Assembly: GCF_900609065.1 (NCBI RefSeq)
Contig: NZ_UXAU01000010.1
Location: 1 to 64,000 of the forward strand
DNA from: Arthrobacter ulcerisalmonis
GTDB lineage: Bacteria; Actinomycetota; Actinomycetes; Actinomycetales; Micrococcaceae
DNA: 64,000 bases
Reading direction: 5' to 3'
Positions 51,998-61,446 of this stretch are shown one piece after another. Each line of letters begins with the position of its first letter. The first letter of the stretch is position 1. The notes under the pieces were generated by a model. The model had not been told where the DNA came from, did no database searches, and worked only from the letters and a program-made list of their open reading frames with translations. A program made the translations under genes and the position numbers.

Positions 51998-53248
51998 ATG
52001 ACGAAGGTTTTGGACGACGTTGCAGGGGTGGCGCAGGACCTCACCGGAGTTTACGAGGATCTGCATCAACATCCCGAACTCTCCGGAGCCGAAGTCAGGA
52101 CTGCGAGCATCGTGGCTGAACGGCTCGCCGGGTTGGGCTGGGAGGTCAGCAGCGGAGTCGGCGGGACCGGCGTCGTGGGTGTTTTGCGGAACGGCGACGG
52201 ACCCACCGTGATGCTTCGTGCCGACATGGACGGGCTACCCGTGCTGGAGAAGTCAGGGCTCGGCTACGCCAGCACGGCCCGCGGGACCAGCCCTTCCGGG
52301 GACGATGTTCCCGTCATGCATGCGTGCGGCCACGACGTCCACGTCACCTGCCTCCTTGGCGCGGCGACCCTTTTCGCTGCGAACCAGGATGCCTGGTCAG
52401 GGACCATCCTGGCCGTATTCCAGCCAGCCGAAGAAACCGGCGCCGGCGCCCGCGACATGGTGGCGGACGGCCTCTTTGACCGCTTTCCCGTGCCAGACGT
52501 AGTGCTGGGACAGCACGTCGCCCCGTTTCCGGCAGGCGCCCTGGGAGTGCATGCCGGACCTGCCTTCGCCGGGTCCGACAGTTTTTCGGTGACGCTCTTC
52601 GGCAGGAGCGGCCACGGCTCCCGGCCGGAAACCACGGTGGATCCTGTGGTGATGGCCGCCGCCACCATCCTCCGGCTGCAGGCGCTGGTGTCCCGCGAAG
52701 TCGGCGGCAACGAAACTGCTGTCCTCACCGTCGGCCAACTCCACGCCGGCACCAAAGACAACATCATCCCTGAAGAGGCCCGGCTGGGCATCAGCATGCG
52801 GACTGCCGATCCGGCAGTCCGGGAACGAATGATCAGTGGAATGACCCGCATCATTAACGGCGAGGCATCGGCTTCCGGCGCTCCCCAACCGCCCGCCATC
52901 GTCGCCGGGGAACACTTCCCGGTCGTGGTCAACGCCATCGATGCCACGGCTCGGGTGCGGGAAGCGTTCGCCGCGGAGTTGGGCGGCGCTATCGACCCAG
53001 GCCCGGTCACCGGCAGCGAAGACGTGGGGACCCTCGCCACAGCCGCTGGGGCTCCCCTGGTGTATTGGCTCCTGGGTGGCACCGATCCCGACGCTTACGG
53101 CAAGGCGGTCCAGGACGGGACAGTTGCGTCCACCATCCCGTCCAACCACTCCCCGCATTTTGCCCCGGTCATCCGCCCCACGCTCGACGCCGGAATCTCG
53201 GCGCTGGTGGTGGCAGCCTTCGCCTGGGTGGGAACACCCAAGCGCTAG
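51998..53248 (+). CDS. M20-family amidohydrolase/peptidase
   Basis: A 416-residue metallohydrolase (peptidase M20D: hippurate or N-acyl amino acid hydrolase type). The metal ligands are in LRADMDGLPVLEKSGLGY (about 73-90) and MHACGHDVHVTCLLGAA (about 107-123), with QPAEETGAGARDMVADGL near 142. ATG 51998 follows AAAGGAAGGA; the upstream open frame overlaps the synthase gene and is not used. It comes 37 nt after that synthase and may be co-transcribed. Substrate not known. Confidence 0.93.
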   Translation: MTKVLDDVAGVAQDLTGVYEDLHQHPELSGAEVRTASIVAERLAGLGWEVSSGVGGTGVVGVLRNGDGPTVMLRADMDGLPVLEKSGLGYASTARGTSPSGDDVPVMHACGHDVHVTCLLGAATLFAANQDAWSGTILAVFQPAEETGAGARDMVADGLFDRFPVPDVVLGQHVAPFPAGALGVHAGPAFAGSDSFSVTLFGRSGHGSRPETTVDPVVMAAATILRLQALVSREVGGNETAVLTVGQLHAGTKDNIIPEEARLGISMRTADPAVRERMISGMTRIINGEASASGAPQPPAIVAGEHFPVVVNAIDATARVREAFAAELGGAIDPGPVTGSEDVGTLATAAGAPLVYWLLGGTDPDAYGKAVQDGTVASTIPSNHSPHFAPVIRPTLDAGISALVVAAFAWVGTPKR

Positions 53249-53250
53249 GA

Positions 53251-54633
53251 TTATGCGGCCGCCGGCCGGCCCACGATCCGGAGGGGCCGGCGTCGGTCCT
53301 TCAAATCCACGGCGAGGTGCAGCGATCCTTTCCTGGCGAGCACGACGGCGATGGTCACGGCTGCGAGGACCGGCACCCCGCCTGCCACCAGCAAGGCAAC
53401 GTGTGGGTCCGCGTGCTCGGCAATCCAGCCGACCATGGGCCCGCCCAGCGCCTGGCCGCCGATAAGGACCATGATGTAGAGGCTCATCACTCGGCCGCGG
53501 ATGCCCATGTTGGCGCTGATCTGGACCAGCTGGTTGGACCCGGTCAGGAACATCAGGCACCAGAATCCGGAGAGCACCATGGCGGCGCCAAACCAGAGCA
53601 TTGATGGCATAAACGCCGCCAGGCACAGCATTGCCCCGTACATTCCGGCACAAAACACCACTGAGCGCAGCCGCAGTTGCCGGCGCCTGGTTGAGGCGAC
53701 AGCCCCCACCAGCGCACCGACGGCCACCAACGCGTTGAGGAACCCGTAGCCGCCGGCACCGATGTCATAGACGTGATCCGCAAACGCGGCCAGGATCACC
53801 GGCAGGCTCATGGCGAAGACGGCGATGAACCCCGCCATCAACCACGGCCAGTAAATGGTGGGCTTGCTCAGCGCGTAGCGCAGGCCCTCGCGGAGCATTC
53901 CCTTGGTTTTCGGGGCAGGCCGGCTGATGTGCAGCTGATCCTTCCGCAGCACCATCAGCATCACCACCGTGGAACAGCAGGCCGCGGCGTTAGCGGCGAA
54001 CGCCCACCCCGCGCCCACGGCAGTCAGTAGCAGTCCGGCGAGCGCCGGTCCGATCAAGCCGCCCAGTTGGAACGTGGTGGAGTTGACGCTGATCGCGTTA
54101 CGGAGGTAGCGGGGCCCCACCAATTCGTTCACGAACACCTGCCGCGCAGGCTGGTCCAGGACGGTGACCAAGCCCAGGAGGAGAGCGATGACGTAGACGT
54201 GCCACACCTCGATCCTGCCTGTCAGCGCCAGGATCGCCAGGGCTGCCGCCAGCATGGCGGCCAGGCTTTGGCACAGGATCAGGATTTTGCGCTTGGCGAA
54301 GCGGTCGGCCATCATGCCGCCCCAGGGCCCCAGCAAGAGCGAGGGCAGGAACTGGAGGGCCACGGTGAATCCCACCGCGGTGACCGAGCCGGAGAGCTCC
54401 AACACCAGCCAGTCCTGGGCGATCCGCTGCATCCACAGTGCCACCACGGCGATGAAGTGGCCGATCGCGAAGATCCGGAAGTTTGGCACCTGCAAGGAAA
54501 TGAAGGTATGCCGCCACGGCAGCCGCTCGGCGATCACCGGCACAGGTTGGGTGCGGACATCCAGCGGAGGCGCCGCGGCGGTGTCGATGATGGGCTGGCT
54601 GACGGTGGCCGACGACGGCGGTGGGGGTGCCAC
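53251..54633 (-). CDS. MFS transporter (EntS-like)
   Basis: A 460-residue MFS protein of the MFS_3/EntS-like type. It has about 12 segments with FRIFAIGHFIAVVALWMQRIAQDWLVLELSG near 52-82, GPWGGMMADRFAKRKILILCQS near 103-124 and DQPARQVFVNELVGPRYLRNAIS. The N-terminus is Pro-rich and starts GTG 54633. Members export siderophores, drugs or others. It ends 2 nt from the M20 stop (convergent) and is divergent from a LysR regulator. Confidence 0.92.
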   Translation of the reverse strand: MAPPPPSSATVSQPIIDTAAAPPLDVRTQPVPVIAERLPWRHTFISLQVPNFRIFAIGHFIAVVALWMQRIAQDWLVLELSGSVTAVGFTVALQFLPSLLLGPWGGMMADRFAKRKILILCQSLAAMLAAALAILALTGRIEVWHVYVIALLLGLVTVLDQPARQVFVNELVGPRYLRNAISVNSTTFQLGGLIGPALAGLLLTAVGAGWAFAANAAACCSTVVMLMVLRKDQLHISRPAPKTKGMLREGLRYALSKPTIYWPWLMAGFIAVFAMSLPVILAAFADHVYDIGAGGYGFLNALVAVGALVGAVASTRRRQLRLRSVVFCAGMYGAMLCLAAFMPSMLWFGAAMVLSGFWCLMFLTGSNQLVQISANMGIRGRVMSLYIMVLIGGQALGGPMVGWIAEHADPHVALLVAGGVPVLAAVTIAVVLARKGSLHLAVDLKDRRRPLRIVGRPAAA

Positions 54634-54697
54634 AGGAATTTCCTCAGGTTGAGTGGGCGGTTATGGATGCCTTCAACGCTATGGTGGGCCAGTGAAT

Positions 54698-54720
54698 TAT
54701 AGAGAGGTATTGTCCTTATA
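54698..54720. promoter_or_regulatory. Candidate LysR binding dyad between MFS and LysR genes
   Basis: A 23-bp imperfect dyad TATAnnGA-N7-TCnnTATA lies in the 134-nt gap between the divergent genes, 47 nt before the LysR ATG. LysR-type sites are typically such AT-rich interrupted dyads. It is the most symmetric sequence in the gap, but the match is loose. Confidence 0.35.
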
Positions 54721-54767
54721 ACTAGTATTACGATCCACAATGCAACGCTGACGTCACCGGGAGAGCC

Positions 54768-55622
54768 ATGTTTGAACCAGCCCAGTTGCGCTCGTTCTTG
54801 GCGGTGGCCGAGACCTTGAGCTTCACCAAAGCCGCCGACCGGCTCGGCCTGGCCCAACCCACCATCAGCCAGCACATCCGCAAGCTGGAAACTGCCGCGA
54901 AGCGAACCCTGATCAACCGGGACACCAGGGACGTCCGGCTCACGGACAACGGCGACGCCATGGCCGGGTTCGCCCGGACCATCCTTGCTGCGCACGATTC
55001 CGCGGCGCGCTACTTTTCGGGCTCGGCAATGCGCGGGCGGCTACGTTTCGGCACCGCGGATGACCTGGCCATCACCGGACTCCCAGGGATCCTGCGGGAA
55101 TTCCGGCAGGTTTATCCCCAGATCAACCTTGAACTCACTGTGGGCCAAAGCGACCAGCTCTACCGCAGGCTGAACGCCGGCCAACTGGACCTGGTGTTCG
55201 TCAAATGGGTATCCGGCGTCAATGACGGGACGGTGGTGCAGCAGGACACATTCTCCTGGATCGGAGTGGAGCAGACCGTCTTGGAACCTGGCGCTCCCGT
55301 TCCGCTCATCTCATACCCCGCGCCCAGCCTCAGCCGGAAACTGGCTATCGACGCTTTGGAAGCGCATGGGCGGACGTGGCGGATCACGTGTACCACCCGG
55401 CAGATCAGCGGCGTCTTGGCCGCCGTCCGGGCCGGGATCGGGGTTGCCGTCATGCCGTCCTCGTTGGTTCCCGACGATCTCCGGAACATCACCCGCCGCT
55501 TCGACCTGCCACCTGTTGGCGACGTTGACTTCACCCTGATCCGCAATCCCCTGGCCAACACCGAGATGGTGGACGCCCTGACCTCGGCAATCGTGGGGCG
55601 GGCCATCAAGCGGCAGAACTGA
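54768..55622 (+). CDS. LysR-family transcriptional regulator
   Basis: A 284-residue LysR protein. The HTH (about 4-62) is FEPAQLRSFLAVAETLSFTKAADRLGLAQPTISQHIRKLE, and the ligand domain (about 90-280) has two alpha/beta lobes. ATG 54768 follows GGGAGAG. It is divergent from the MFS gene and likely activates or represses it through a site near 54698-54720. The inducer is unknown. Confidence 0.93.
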   Translation: MFEPAQLRSFLAVAETLSFTKAADRLGLAQPTISQHIRKLETAAKRTLINRDTRDVRLTDNGDAMAGFARTILAAHDSAARYFSGSAMRGRLRFGTADDLAITGLPGILREFRQVYPQINLELTVGQSDQLYRRLNAGQLDLVFVKWVSGVNDGTVVQQDTFSWIGVEQTVLEPGAPVPLISYPAPSLSRKLAIDALEAHGRTWRITCTTRQISGVLAAVRAGIGVAVMPSSLVPDDLRNITRRFDLPPVGDVDFTLIRNPLANTEMVDALTSAIVGRAIKRQN

Positions 55623-55751
55623 CGGCCCGTCGACTTACGTGCTGGCCGAGCCCCAGGAGAACTCCCGGCCAGCCTGTATCAACGAAAACCATTGCTGGCC
55701 CGGGGTTGTTTGCCTATGCTGTTCCTCAGGGTCAAGCAGCAGGCCGTCCAG

Positions 55752-56114
55752 ATGACACGGACGCGCAGGCCAGGCTGGCGCATCCGGGATGGGAAAACTG
55801 TGAAAACTGTCCGGAATCTCCCCCAAGACCATGACCCCAGATGCCCTTCCGCCCCCACTCGGCCGGATCCCCATCACCCTGAGCCCGGCGCGGAATCCGC
55901 GGCCCACCCTTCGTCCTTGGCGGAAAACCCCACGTGCTCCGCCTGCAGCAGCGACGAGTTCATCTACCTCGAGTCCTTCAAGCCGCCGAGCTACGCGCCC
56001 GACGGCTCCGTCGCAGCCCTCGGCGAAGTCGCCTACACCTGCACCCGCTGCGAAACCTTCGCCGCCCATGCGGTGCCAGCTTCCTGGTCACCGCCGGGCT
56101 GGTACCTCGGCTAG
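55752..56114 (+). CDS. Zinc-ribbon-like hypothetical protein
   Basis: About 120 residues. The N-terminal half is basic then Pro/Ala-rich (to about residue 60). The C-terminus holds two CxxC pairs, CSACSSDEFIYLESFKPPSY and VAYTCTRCETFAAH, about 38 residues apart, as in a zinc ribbon. The start is uncertain (ATG 55752, or GTG 55800). No known family. The stop TAG shares the palindrome CTAG with the putA stop on the other strand. Confidence 0.65.
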   Translation: MTRTRRPGWRIRDGKTVKTVRNLPQDHDPRCPSAPTRPDPHHPEPGAESAAHPSSLAENPTCSACSSDEFIYLESFKPPSYAPDGSVAALGEVAYTCTRCETFAAHAVPASWSPPGWYLG

Positions 56115-59100
56115 ATCAGCCCAACCGAGAGGTGATTGGGCGTGCCAAACCGGTGCGCGGTGATGCTCACGGCCTGCTCGTGCAGGAAGGGCAGCAGTTC
56201 CACACGGCCCGCTTCCGTGACGGGGTTGGCGTAAATCGCCAGGTCAGGTCGTCCGCCGGTGGCGTGCGCCAAGGCACTGGCATCGCCGCCCAGCAGGCGG
56301 ATACGGGCCCCGGACAGTGCACCGGCCTTGGCGAGCCGGGACGCGGACGCCAACCAGTCGGCGTCGGACTCTACGGTGACACGGGCCCCCGCGTCCGCCA
56401 TGGCCGTGCGGAGACCGGCGGGAAGTTCGACGGCGGCAGACACCGTCAGCTTGCTGCCCGCCAAAACTCCAGCCGCCACAGTCCGCGCCAGGTCCGCCAG
56501 CGGCGCACCTTCGGCGAGTCGGATGGTGACGGGCAACGGCCGATACCGGAAGACGTTGCGTTCCGCGGACAAAGCCGAGACGTCCTTGGTTGCGCCGAAT
56601 TCCGCAGCCCAGGCAGCGGCGTCGGACGCTACGGCGCGCTGCAGTGCGGCATCCTCTGCGGGCGACAGGACCGCGGCGGCGGCAGCCACCACGCGCCGCA
56701 CCTCCGGGCTGCTGATTGCCGAGGGCGCGGAACTGGGCGCGGCTTCCCAGTTGCCCAGGCCTGCCAGGTAGTTTGGGCCGCCGGCCTTGGTTCCGGCGCC
56801 CACAGCCGATTTCTTCCAGCCGCCGAAGGGTTGGCGTTGCACGATTGCGCCCGTGATGCCCCGGTTGACGTAGAGGTTTCCGGCCTGGATGCCGTCCAGC
56901 CAGACCGCGAGCTCGTCGGGGTTCAGCGAGTGCAGGCCTGCGGTGAGCCCGTACTCGATCTGGTTTTGCAGGGCAATGGCCTCCTCCAGCGTTGCCGCCG
57001 TCATGACGCCGAGGACTGGCCCAAAGACTTCGGTGAGGTGGAAGAAGGAGCCGGGCTGCACGCCATGCCGCACTCCAGGACTCCACAACCGGCCGGATTC
57101 GTCCAACTTCTGTGGTTCGACAGCCCAGCTCTCTCCCGTTTCGAGGGTGGTGAGGGCGGTCAGCAGCTTGCCGGCCGCGGGCTCGATGATGGGGCCCATC
57201 TGGCTGGTGGGGTCCTGCGGGTAGCCCACCTTCAGTGAGGAAACGGCGTCCACCAGCTGGTTGTGGAACCGCCTGGATGTTGCCACCGAACCCACCAGGA
57301 TCACCAGCGAGGCTGCAGAGCATTTCTGCCCGGCGTGCCCAAACGCCGAGTAGGCCACATCTTTGGCGGCCAGGTCCAGGTCCGCGCTGGGGGTCACGAT
57401 AATGGCGTTCTTGCCGCTGGTTTCGGCCAGCAGGGGCAGGTCTGGGCGGAAGCTCCGGAACAGCTCAGCCGTTTCGTAGCCACCCGTGAGGATGACCCGG
57501 TCCACTGAGGGGTGGCTGATGAGCTGTTGGCCAAGTTCACGCTCACCCAACTGCACCATGGTGAGGACGCCGCGAGGCACGCCAGCGTCCCACAGGGCTT
57601 CCACCATCACGGCACCGCTGCGGGCGGCCTGCTTGGCAGGTTTGATGACGACGGCGGACCCCGCCGCGAGTGCCGCAAGGGTGGACCCTGCCGGGATGGC
57701 GACCGGGAAGTTCCACGGTGGGGTGACCACGGTGAGGTGGGCTGGGACGAAGGTGGCGCCGTCGACCGTTTCCAGTGCCCGGCCCGACTCTGCGTAGTAG
57801 TGCGCGAAGTCCACTGCCTCGCTGACCTCGGGATCGCCCTGATCGATGGTCTTGCCGGTTTCGCTGGCCATCACCTCGAGCAGGTCTGCCCGGCGGGCCT
57901 CCAGGAGGTCGCCGGCGCGGTGCAAGATCACGGCACGTTCTGCGGCGGTGAGCGCGCGCCATGCCTTTCCGGCGTCGACGGCGGTGTCGATGGCGGTGTT
58001 GAGCGCCGCCTCATCGCTGATCGTGGCGGCCTGGACTGCGGCATTACCGAGGACAGAGTCCGTGACCCGCGTCAACAGCTCCCGCCCCCACCGCCGGTTC
58101 GCTGGCAGCGAAGGATCGGTATCGGGAGTGTTCGCGAATCCTTCCGATACCGACGGCTGCGGTGCCAGGCTGCGGTCCTGCTGTCGGTTCGCGGGCGGGA
58201 CGGCGTCGTCGAGATCTTCCAGGGACGCCAGGAAGCGGCGCTCTTCACGGTCGAAAAGCTGCTCATTCTCGCTGAGCTCAAACACCGCTGACATGAAGTT
58301 GTCTTGGCTGGCACCTTCCTCGAGGCGGCGGATCAGGTAGGCAATCGCGACGTCGAACTCGGCCGGGTGCACCACCGGGGTGTACAGCAGGAGCGAGCCC
58401 ACATCCTTCTTGACTGCCTCAGCCTGGCCCTGCGCCATGCCCAGCAGCATCTCGAATTCGATCCCCTTTTCGACGCCGCGCTCCTTGGCGAGCAGCCAGG
58501 CGAAAGCAATGTCGAACAGGTTGTGTCCGGCCACGCCGATCCGGACGTTGCCGATCCGGGACGGATGCAGCGCGTAGTTGATCACGCGCTTGTAGCTGGT
58601 GTCCGAATCCTGCTTGGAACCCCACGTTGCCAAGGGCCAGTCGTGCAGTGAGGCCTCAACCTGCTCCATGGGCAGGTTGGCGCCCTTGACCACGCGGACC
58701 TTGATGGCTGCGCCGCCCTTGGCCCGGCGGTCTGCGGCCCAGTCCTGCAACCGAATCATGGCGGACAGGGCATCAGGCAGGTAGGCCTGCAGGACAATGC
58801 CCGCCTCCAAGTCCCTGAACTGCGGCTTGTCCAGGATCCTGGTGAACACGGCGATGGTCATGTCCAGGTCCTTGTACTCCTCCATGTCCAGGTTGATGAA
58901 CTTGGCCTTGTTTCCCGCTGTGGCGAACGCGGACGCACGGGAAAACAATGGCGTGAGCTTCGCGACGACGTGCTCCACTGCCTCGTCAAAAGCCCAAGCC
59001 GAGTGCGGGGCAACCGTGGCGGAGACCTTGATGGAAACGTAGTCCACATCCGGCCGGGCCAGAAGTGCATGGGTGCCTTCGAGTCGGCGCGCGGCTTCCC

Positions 59101-59614
59101 GCTCGCCCAGGACTGCTTCGCCGAGGAGGTTGACGTTGAGCTTGACACCGTCCTTGCGGATCTTCGCGATGGCGGGGCCCAACTTGGCATCGGTGGCGTC
59201 CACGATCAGGTGGCCCACCATTTCGCGCAGCACCTTCCGGGCAACGGGGATGACGACCTGGGGCAAGGCTGGCGCCAAAGCCCCACCCACCTGCACTGCA
59301 CGCCGCATGTACCAAGGCAGGAACGCGGGGACCTTCGGCGCCAAGGCTGCAAGGTTGCGGGCCGCCACGGCCAGGTCCTCCGGCCGAACCACCCCATCCA
59401 CGAATCCCACGGTGAACTCGAGGCCGGTAGGGTCTTTCAACACTCCGGCCAGCTGCTGGGCTGACGCGTCCACCGGAACCTTCGCTGCCTCTGTGAGCCA
59501 ATGCCGGACCAAGGCGACCGCCGCCGGAGCGAGGTTCTTGGCCTGCTGCACGTCGACGTCGGCCGTCAACGAAGCTGACTTGGCGACGGTCGATTCGGTA
59601 GCACTGGGGGTCAT
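56111..59614 (-). CDS. putA: Bifunctional proline dehydrogenase / glutamate semialdehyde dehydrogenase
   Basis: Oxidises proline to glutamate in two steps. About 1167 residues: an FAD proline dehydrogenase (barrel with KFINLDMEEYKDLDM near 240 and ADRRAKGGAAIKVRVVKGANL), then an ALDH domain with PPWNFPVAIPAGSTLAALAAG, LLAETSGKNAIIVTP and the catalytic cysteine in GHAGQKCSAASLVILVG, and a C-terminal extension after the ALDH. ATG 59614 (MTPSATESTVAK) is preferred to the upstream frame. A motif shared with the permease/LysR region lies at 59676-59702. Confidence 0.95.
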   Translation of the reverse strand: MTPSATESTVAKSASLTADVDVQQAKNLAPAAVALVRHWLTEAAKVPVDASAQQLAGVLKDPTGLEFTVGFVDGVVRPEDLAVAARNLAALAPKVPAFLPWYMRRAVQVGGALAPALPQVVIPVARKVLREMVGHLIVDATDAKLGPAIAKIRKDGVKLNVNLLGEAVLGEREAARRLEGTHALLARPDVDYVSIKVSATVAPHSAWAFDEAVEHVVAKLTPLFSRASAFATAGNKAKFINLDMEEYKDLDMTIAVFTRILDKPQFRDLEAGIVLQAYLPDALSAMIRLQDWAADRRAKGGAAIKVRVVKGANLPMEQVEASLHDWPLATWGSKQDSDTSYKRVINYALHPSRIGNVRIGVAGHNLFDIAFAWLLAKERGVEKGIEFEMLLGMAQGQAEAVKKDVGSLLLYTPVVHPAEFDVAIAYLIRRLEEGASQDNFMSAVFELSENEQLFDREERRFLASLEDLDDAVPPANRQQDRSLAPQPSVSEGFANTPDTDPSLPANRRWGRELLTRVTDSVLGNAAVQAATISDEAALNTAIDTAVDAGKAWRALTAAERAVILHRAGDLLEARRADLLEVMASETGKTIDQGDPEVSEAVDFAHYYAESGRALETVDGATFVPAHLTVVTPPWNFPVAIPAGSTLAALAAGSAVVIKPAKQAARSGAVMVEALWDAGVPRGVLTMVQLGERELGQQLISHPSVDRVILTGGYETAELFRSFRPDLPLLAETSGKNAIIVTPSADLDLAAKDVAYSAFGHAGQKCSAASLVILVGSVATSRRFHNQLVDAVSSLKVGYPQDPTSQMGPIIEPAAGKLLTALTTLETGESWAVEPQKLDESGRLWSPGVRHGVQPGSFFHLTEVFGPVLGVMTAATLEEAIALQNQIEYGLTAGLHSLNPDELAVWLDGIQAGNLYVNRGITGAIVQRQPFGGWKKSAVGAGTKAGGPNYLAGLGNWEAAPSSAPSAISSPEVRRVVAAAAAVLSPAEDAALQRAVASDAAAWAAEFGATKDVSALSAERNVFRYRPLPVTIRLAEGAPLADLARTVAAGVLAGSKLTVSAAVELPAGLRTAMADAGARVTVESDADWLASASRLAKAGALSGARIRLLGGDASALAHATGGRPDLAIYANPVTEAGRVELLPFLHEQAVSITAHRFGTPNHLSVGLI

Positions 59615-59675
59615 GGCGCGCCTCGTTCTCTGGTGTCCTTCGGGGGGTCTACTCATCAGTATGCGTTTCTAGTCA

Positions 59676-59702
59676 CATAAGATAAAGCGATGTTTTCTAA
59701 GC
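59676..59702 (-). promoter_or_regulatory. 27-bp motif shared with the permease/LysR region, copy 1
   Basis: The plus strand reads CATAAGATAAAGCGATGTTT then TCTAAGC. It aligns without gaps to 61390-61416 at 20 of 27 positions. Its centre is near position -38 relative to a candidate putA start about 59651 (-10 CATACT, 59663-59658), the place expected for a LysR-type activator. Confidence 0.6.
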
Positions 59703-59756
59703 AATACAGATTAGAAAAACCACCCCTTTTGAGCCCTCCCGAGCGTTACGACTTAA

Positions 59757-59805
59757 ACGCCAAACGCTCCAGCACTTTTGGCAAAAGTGCGGGAGCGTTC
59801 GGCGT
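59757..59805 (-). terminator. Long hairpin after the permease gene
   Basis: A hairpin of three stems (ACGCC/GGCGT, AACGCTCC/GGAGCGTT and GCACTTTT/AAAAGTGC, broken by two mismatches) with a 3-nt loop lies 28 nt past the permease stop. It ends the permease transcript before putA. Confidence 0.65.
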
Positions 59806-59832
59806 CGAAGGAACTGCATAGTCTCCGAAGGG

Positions 59833-61296
59833 CTACTCGGCGGGGCGCCGACCTGCCCGCGACTCGGAGTGCCGGGGGCTGTTCGGGTTCATCAGCGAAT
59901 TTCGCTTGCCGTAGGCGAAGTAGATGACCAACCCGATGACCAGCCAGACGCCGAACCGCACCCAGGTCTCCCAGTGGAGCTGGAACATCAGGAAGGCAGA
60001 AGCAAATACACCAAAGGCTGGGACTAGGGGCATGAGCGGGAGCCTGAACGTACGCGGGGCGTCGGGGCGCTTGTACCGGAAGATAATCACGGACAGGCAG
60101 ACCACCACGAACGCGGCCAGGATACCGATGTTGGTTAGGTCGGCCACCTCCTTGATGGGGAACACGCCGGCCAGGAACGCGGACGCAATACCGGCAATCC
60201 AGGTCACCCGCTGCGGCGTGCCAGACCGGTCAGTCTTGGCGAACCAGCCCGGCAGCAACCCATCGCGGCTCATGGCAAACCACACCCGGGTGACGCCCAG
60301 GAGGAACGTCAGCATGACCGTCAGGATGGAAAGGACGGCGAACACGGAGATGATGGTGGCAATGACCGGCAAGCCCACGCCGGTGAAGGCGGACGCGAAG
60401 CCAGCCTTGGGATCGATGTCCTTGTAGTTTTGCATTCCGGTGAGGACTAGGGTGGCAGCGACATACAGCAGCATGGCCACGATCAACGACAGGATGATGG
60501 CCTTGGGCATGTGCTTCTTGCCATCCTTGGCCTCTTCGGCGGCGGTACTCATGGCATCGTAGCCAAACACCGCGAAGAAGACAGTGGCGGAGCCAGCCAG
60601 CACGGGCCCAAATCCACTTGGCATGATCGGGTTGTAGTTATTGGTATCGATGTAGAAGACGCCCAGACCGATGATGAAGAGGATCAGGACGACCTTGATC
60701 GCCACCGCCACCAGCTCGAATCGGCCAAAGGCCTTGGTGCCGCGGGACAGGATCCACGTCACCAGCAGGCACACCAGGATTGCGGGAAGGTTGATCAGCC
60801 CGCCTTTTCCTTCGTCCGCTGTGGAGGTCATCCAGGTGGGCAGATGGACCCCGACGCCGGCAAGGAAAGCCTCGAGGTAGCCCGAGATTCCGATGGCCAC
60901 CACCGCCACAATGGCAATGTATTCGAGCAGCAGGTCCCAGCCGATAAACCAGCCGATCACCTCGCCCAAGGCCACATAGCCGTAGGTGTATGCGGAGCCG
61001 GCGCGGGGGATCATGCCGGCAAATTCGGCGTAGGACAATGCAGCGGCCGCCGATGCAAGTCCCGCGATCAGGAACGAGATCAAGACGGCGGGCCCCACGC
61101 CGGGGTTGCCGTCGCTGCCCGCCGCGACCAGGCCAGCCAGGGAGAAGATCCCGACGCCGATGATGCCACCCACGCCAATGGCGGTGAGTTGCCACAACCC
61201 CAGCGACTTGAACAACCCGCTGTGTTTGCTCTCTTCCTCGATGTCATCAATGGGCTTGCGCCTCATGATGGATTGGCTCATATCTTTAGCGCTCAT
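59833..61296 (-). CDS. APC-family amino-acid permease (CAT-like)
   Basis: A 487-residue permease with about 12 segments of the cationic-amino-acid-transporter type. It shows LGLWQLTAIGVGGIIGVGIFSLAGLVAAGSDG near 32-63 and SYAEFAGMIPRAGSAYTYGYVALGEVIGWFIGWDL near 84-118. The ATG at 61296 follows AGGAG; the 5' region up to 61338 is not used. It probably supplies an amino acid, and the motif shared with putA argues for proline or a related substrate. Confidence 0.92.
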   Translation of the reverse strand: MSAKDMSQSIMRRKPIDDIEEESKHSGLFKSLGLWQLTAIGVGGIIGVGIFSLAGLVAAGSDGNPGVGPAVLISFLIAGLASAAAALSYAEFAGMIPRAGSAYTYGYVALGEVIGWFIGWDLLLEYIAIVAVVAIGISGYLEAFLAGVGVHLPTWMTSTADEGKGGLINLPAILVCLLVTWILSRGTKAFGRFELVAVAIKVVLILFIIGLGVFYIDTNNYNPIMPSGFGPVLAGSATVFFAVFGYDAMSTAAEEAKDGKKHMPKAIILSLIVAMLLYVAATLVLTGMQNYKDIDPKAGFASAFTGVGLPVIATIISVFAVLSILTVMLTFLLGVTRVWFAMSRDGLLPGWFAKTDRSGTPQRVTWIAGIASAFLAGVFPIKEVADLTNIGILAAFVVVCLSVIIFRYKRPDAPRTFRLPLMPLVPAFGVFASAFLMFQLHWETWVRFGVWLVIGLVIYFAYGKRNSLMNPNSPRHSESRAGRRPAE

Positions 61297-61389
61297 GAAT
61301 GACTCCTGCGTGGGGTGCGACCCCGGCGCGGCGCCCACTGACGGCTGTGACGGGGGTTACTCGGTCCAAACAGTATGCAACCGCAATTC

Positions 61390-61416
61390 CATTAGATAAA
61401 GTGAATAATTCTAATC
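61390..61416. promoter_or_regulatory. 27-bp motif shared with putA, copy 2
   Basis: The plus strand reads CATTAGATAAAGTGAATAAT then TCTAATC, with an internal dyad ATTAG (61391-61395) and CTAAT (61411-61415). It lies between the divergent permease and LysR genes, 31 nt before the LysR ATG and 94 nt before the permease. A third half GTTAG follows at 61424-61428. It is the best candidate site for the LysR protein. Confidence 0.6.
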
Positions 61417-61446
61417 GATATTCGTTAGTTCACGTAAGGAATTTGT

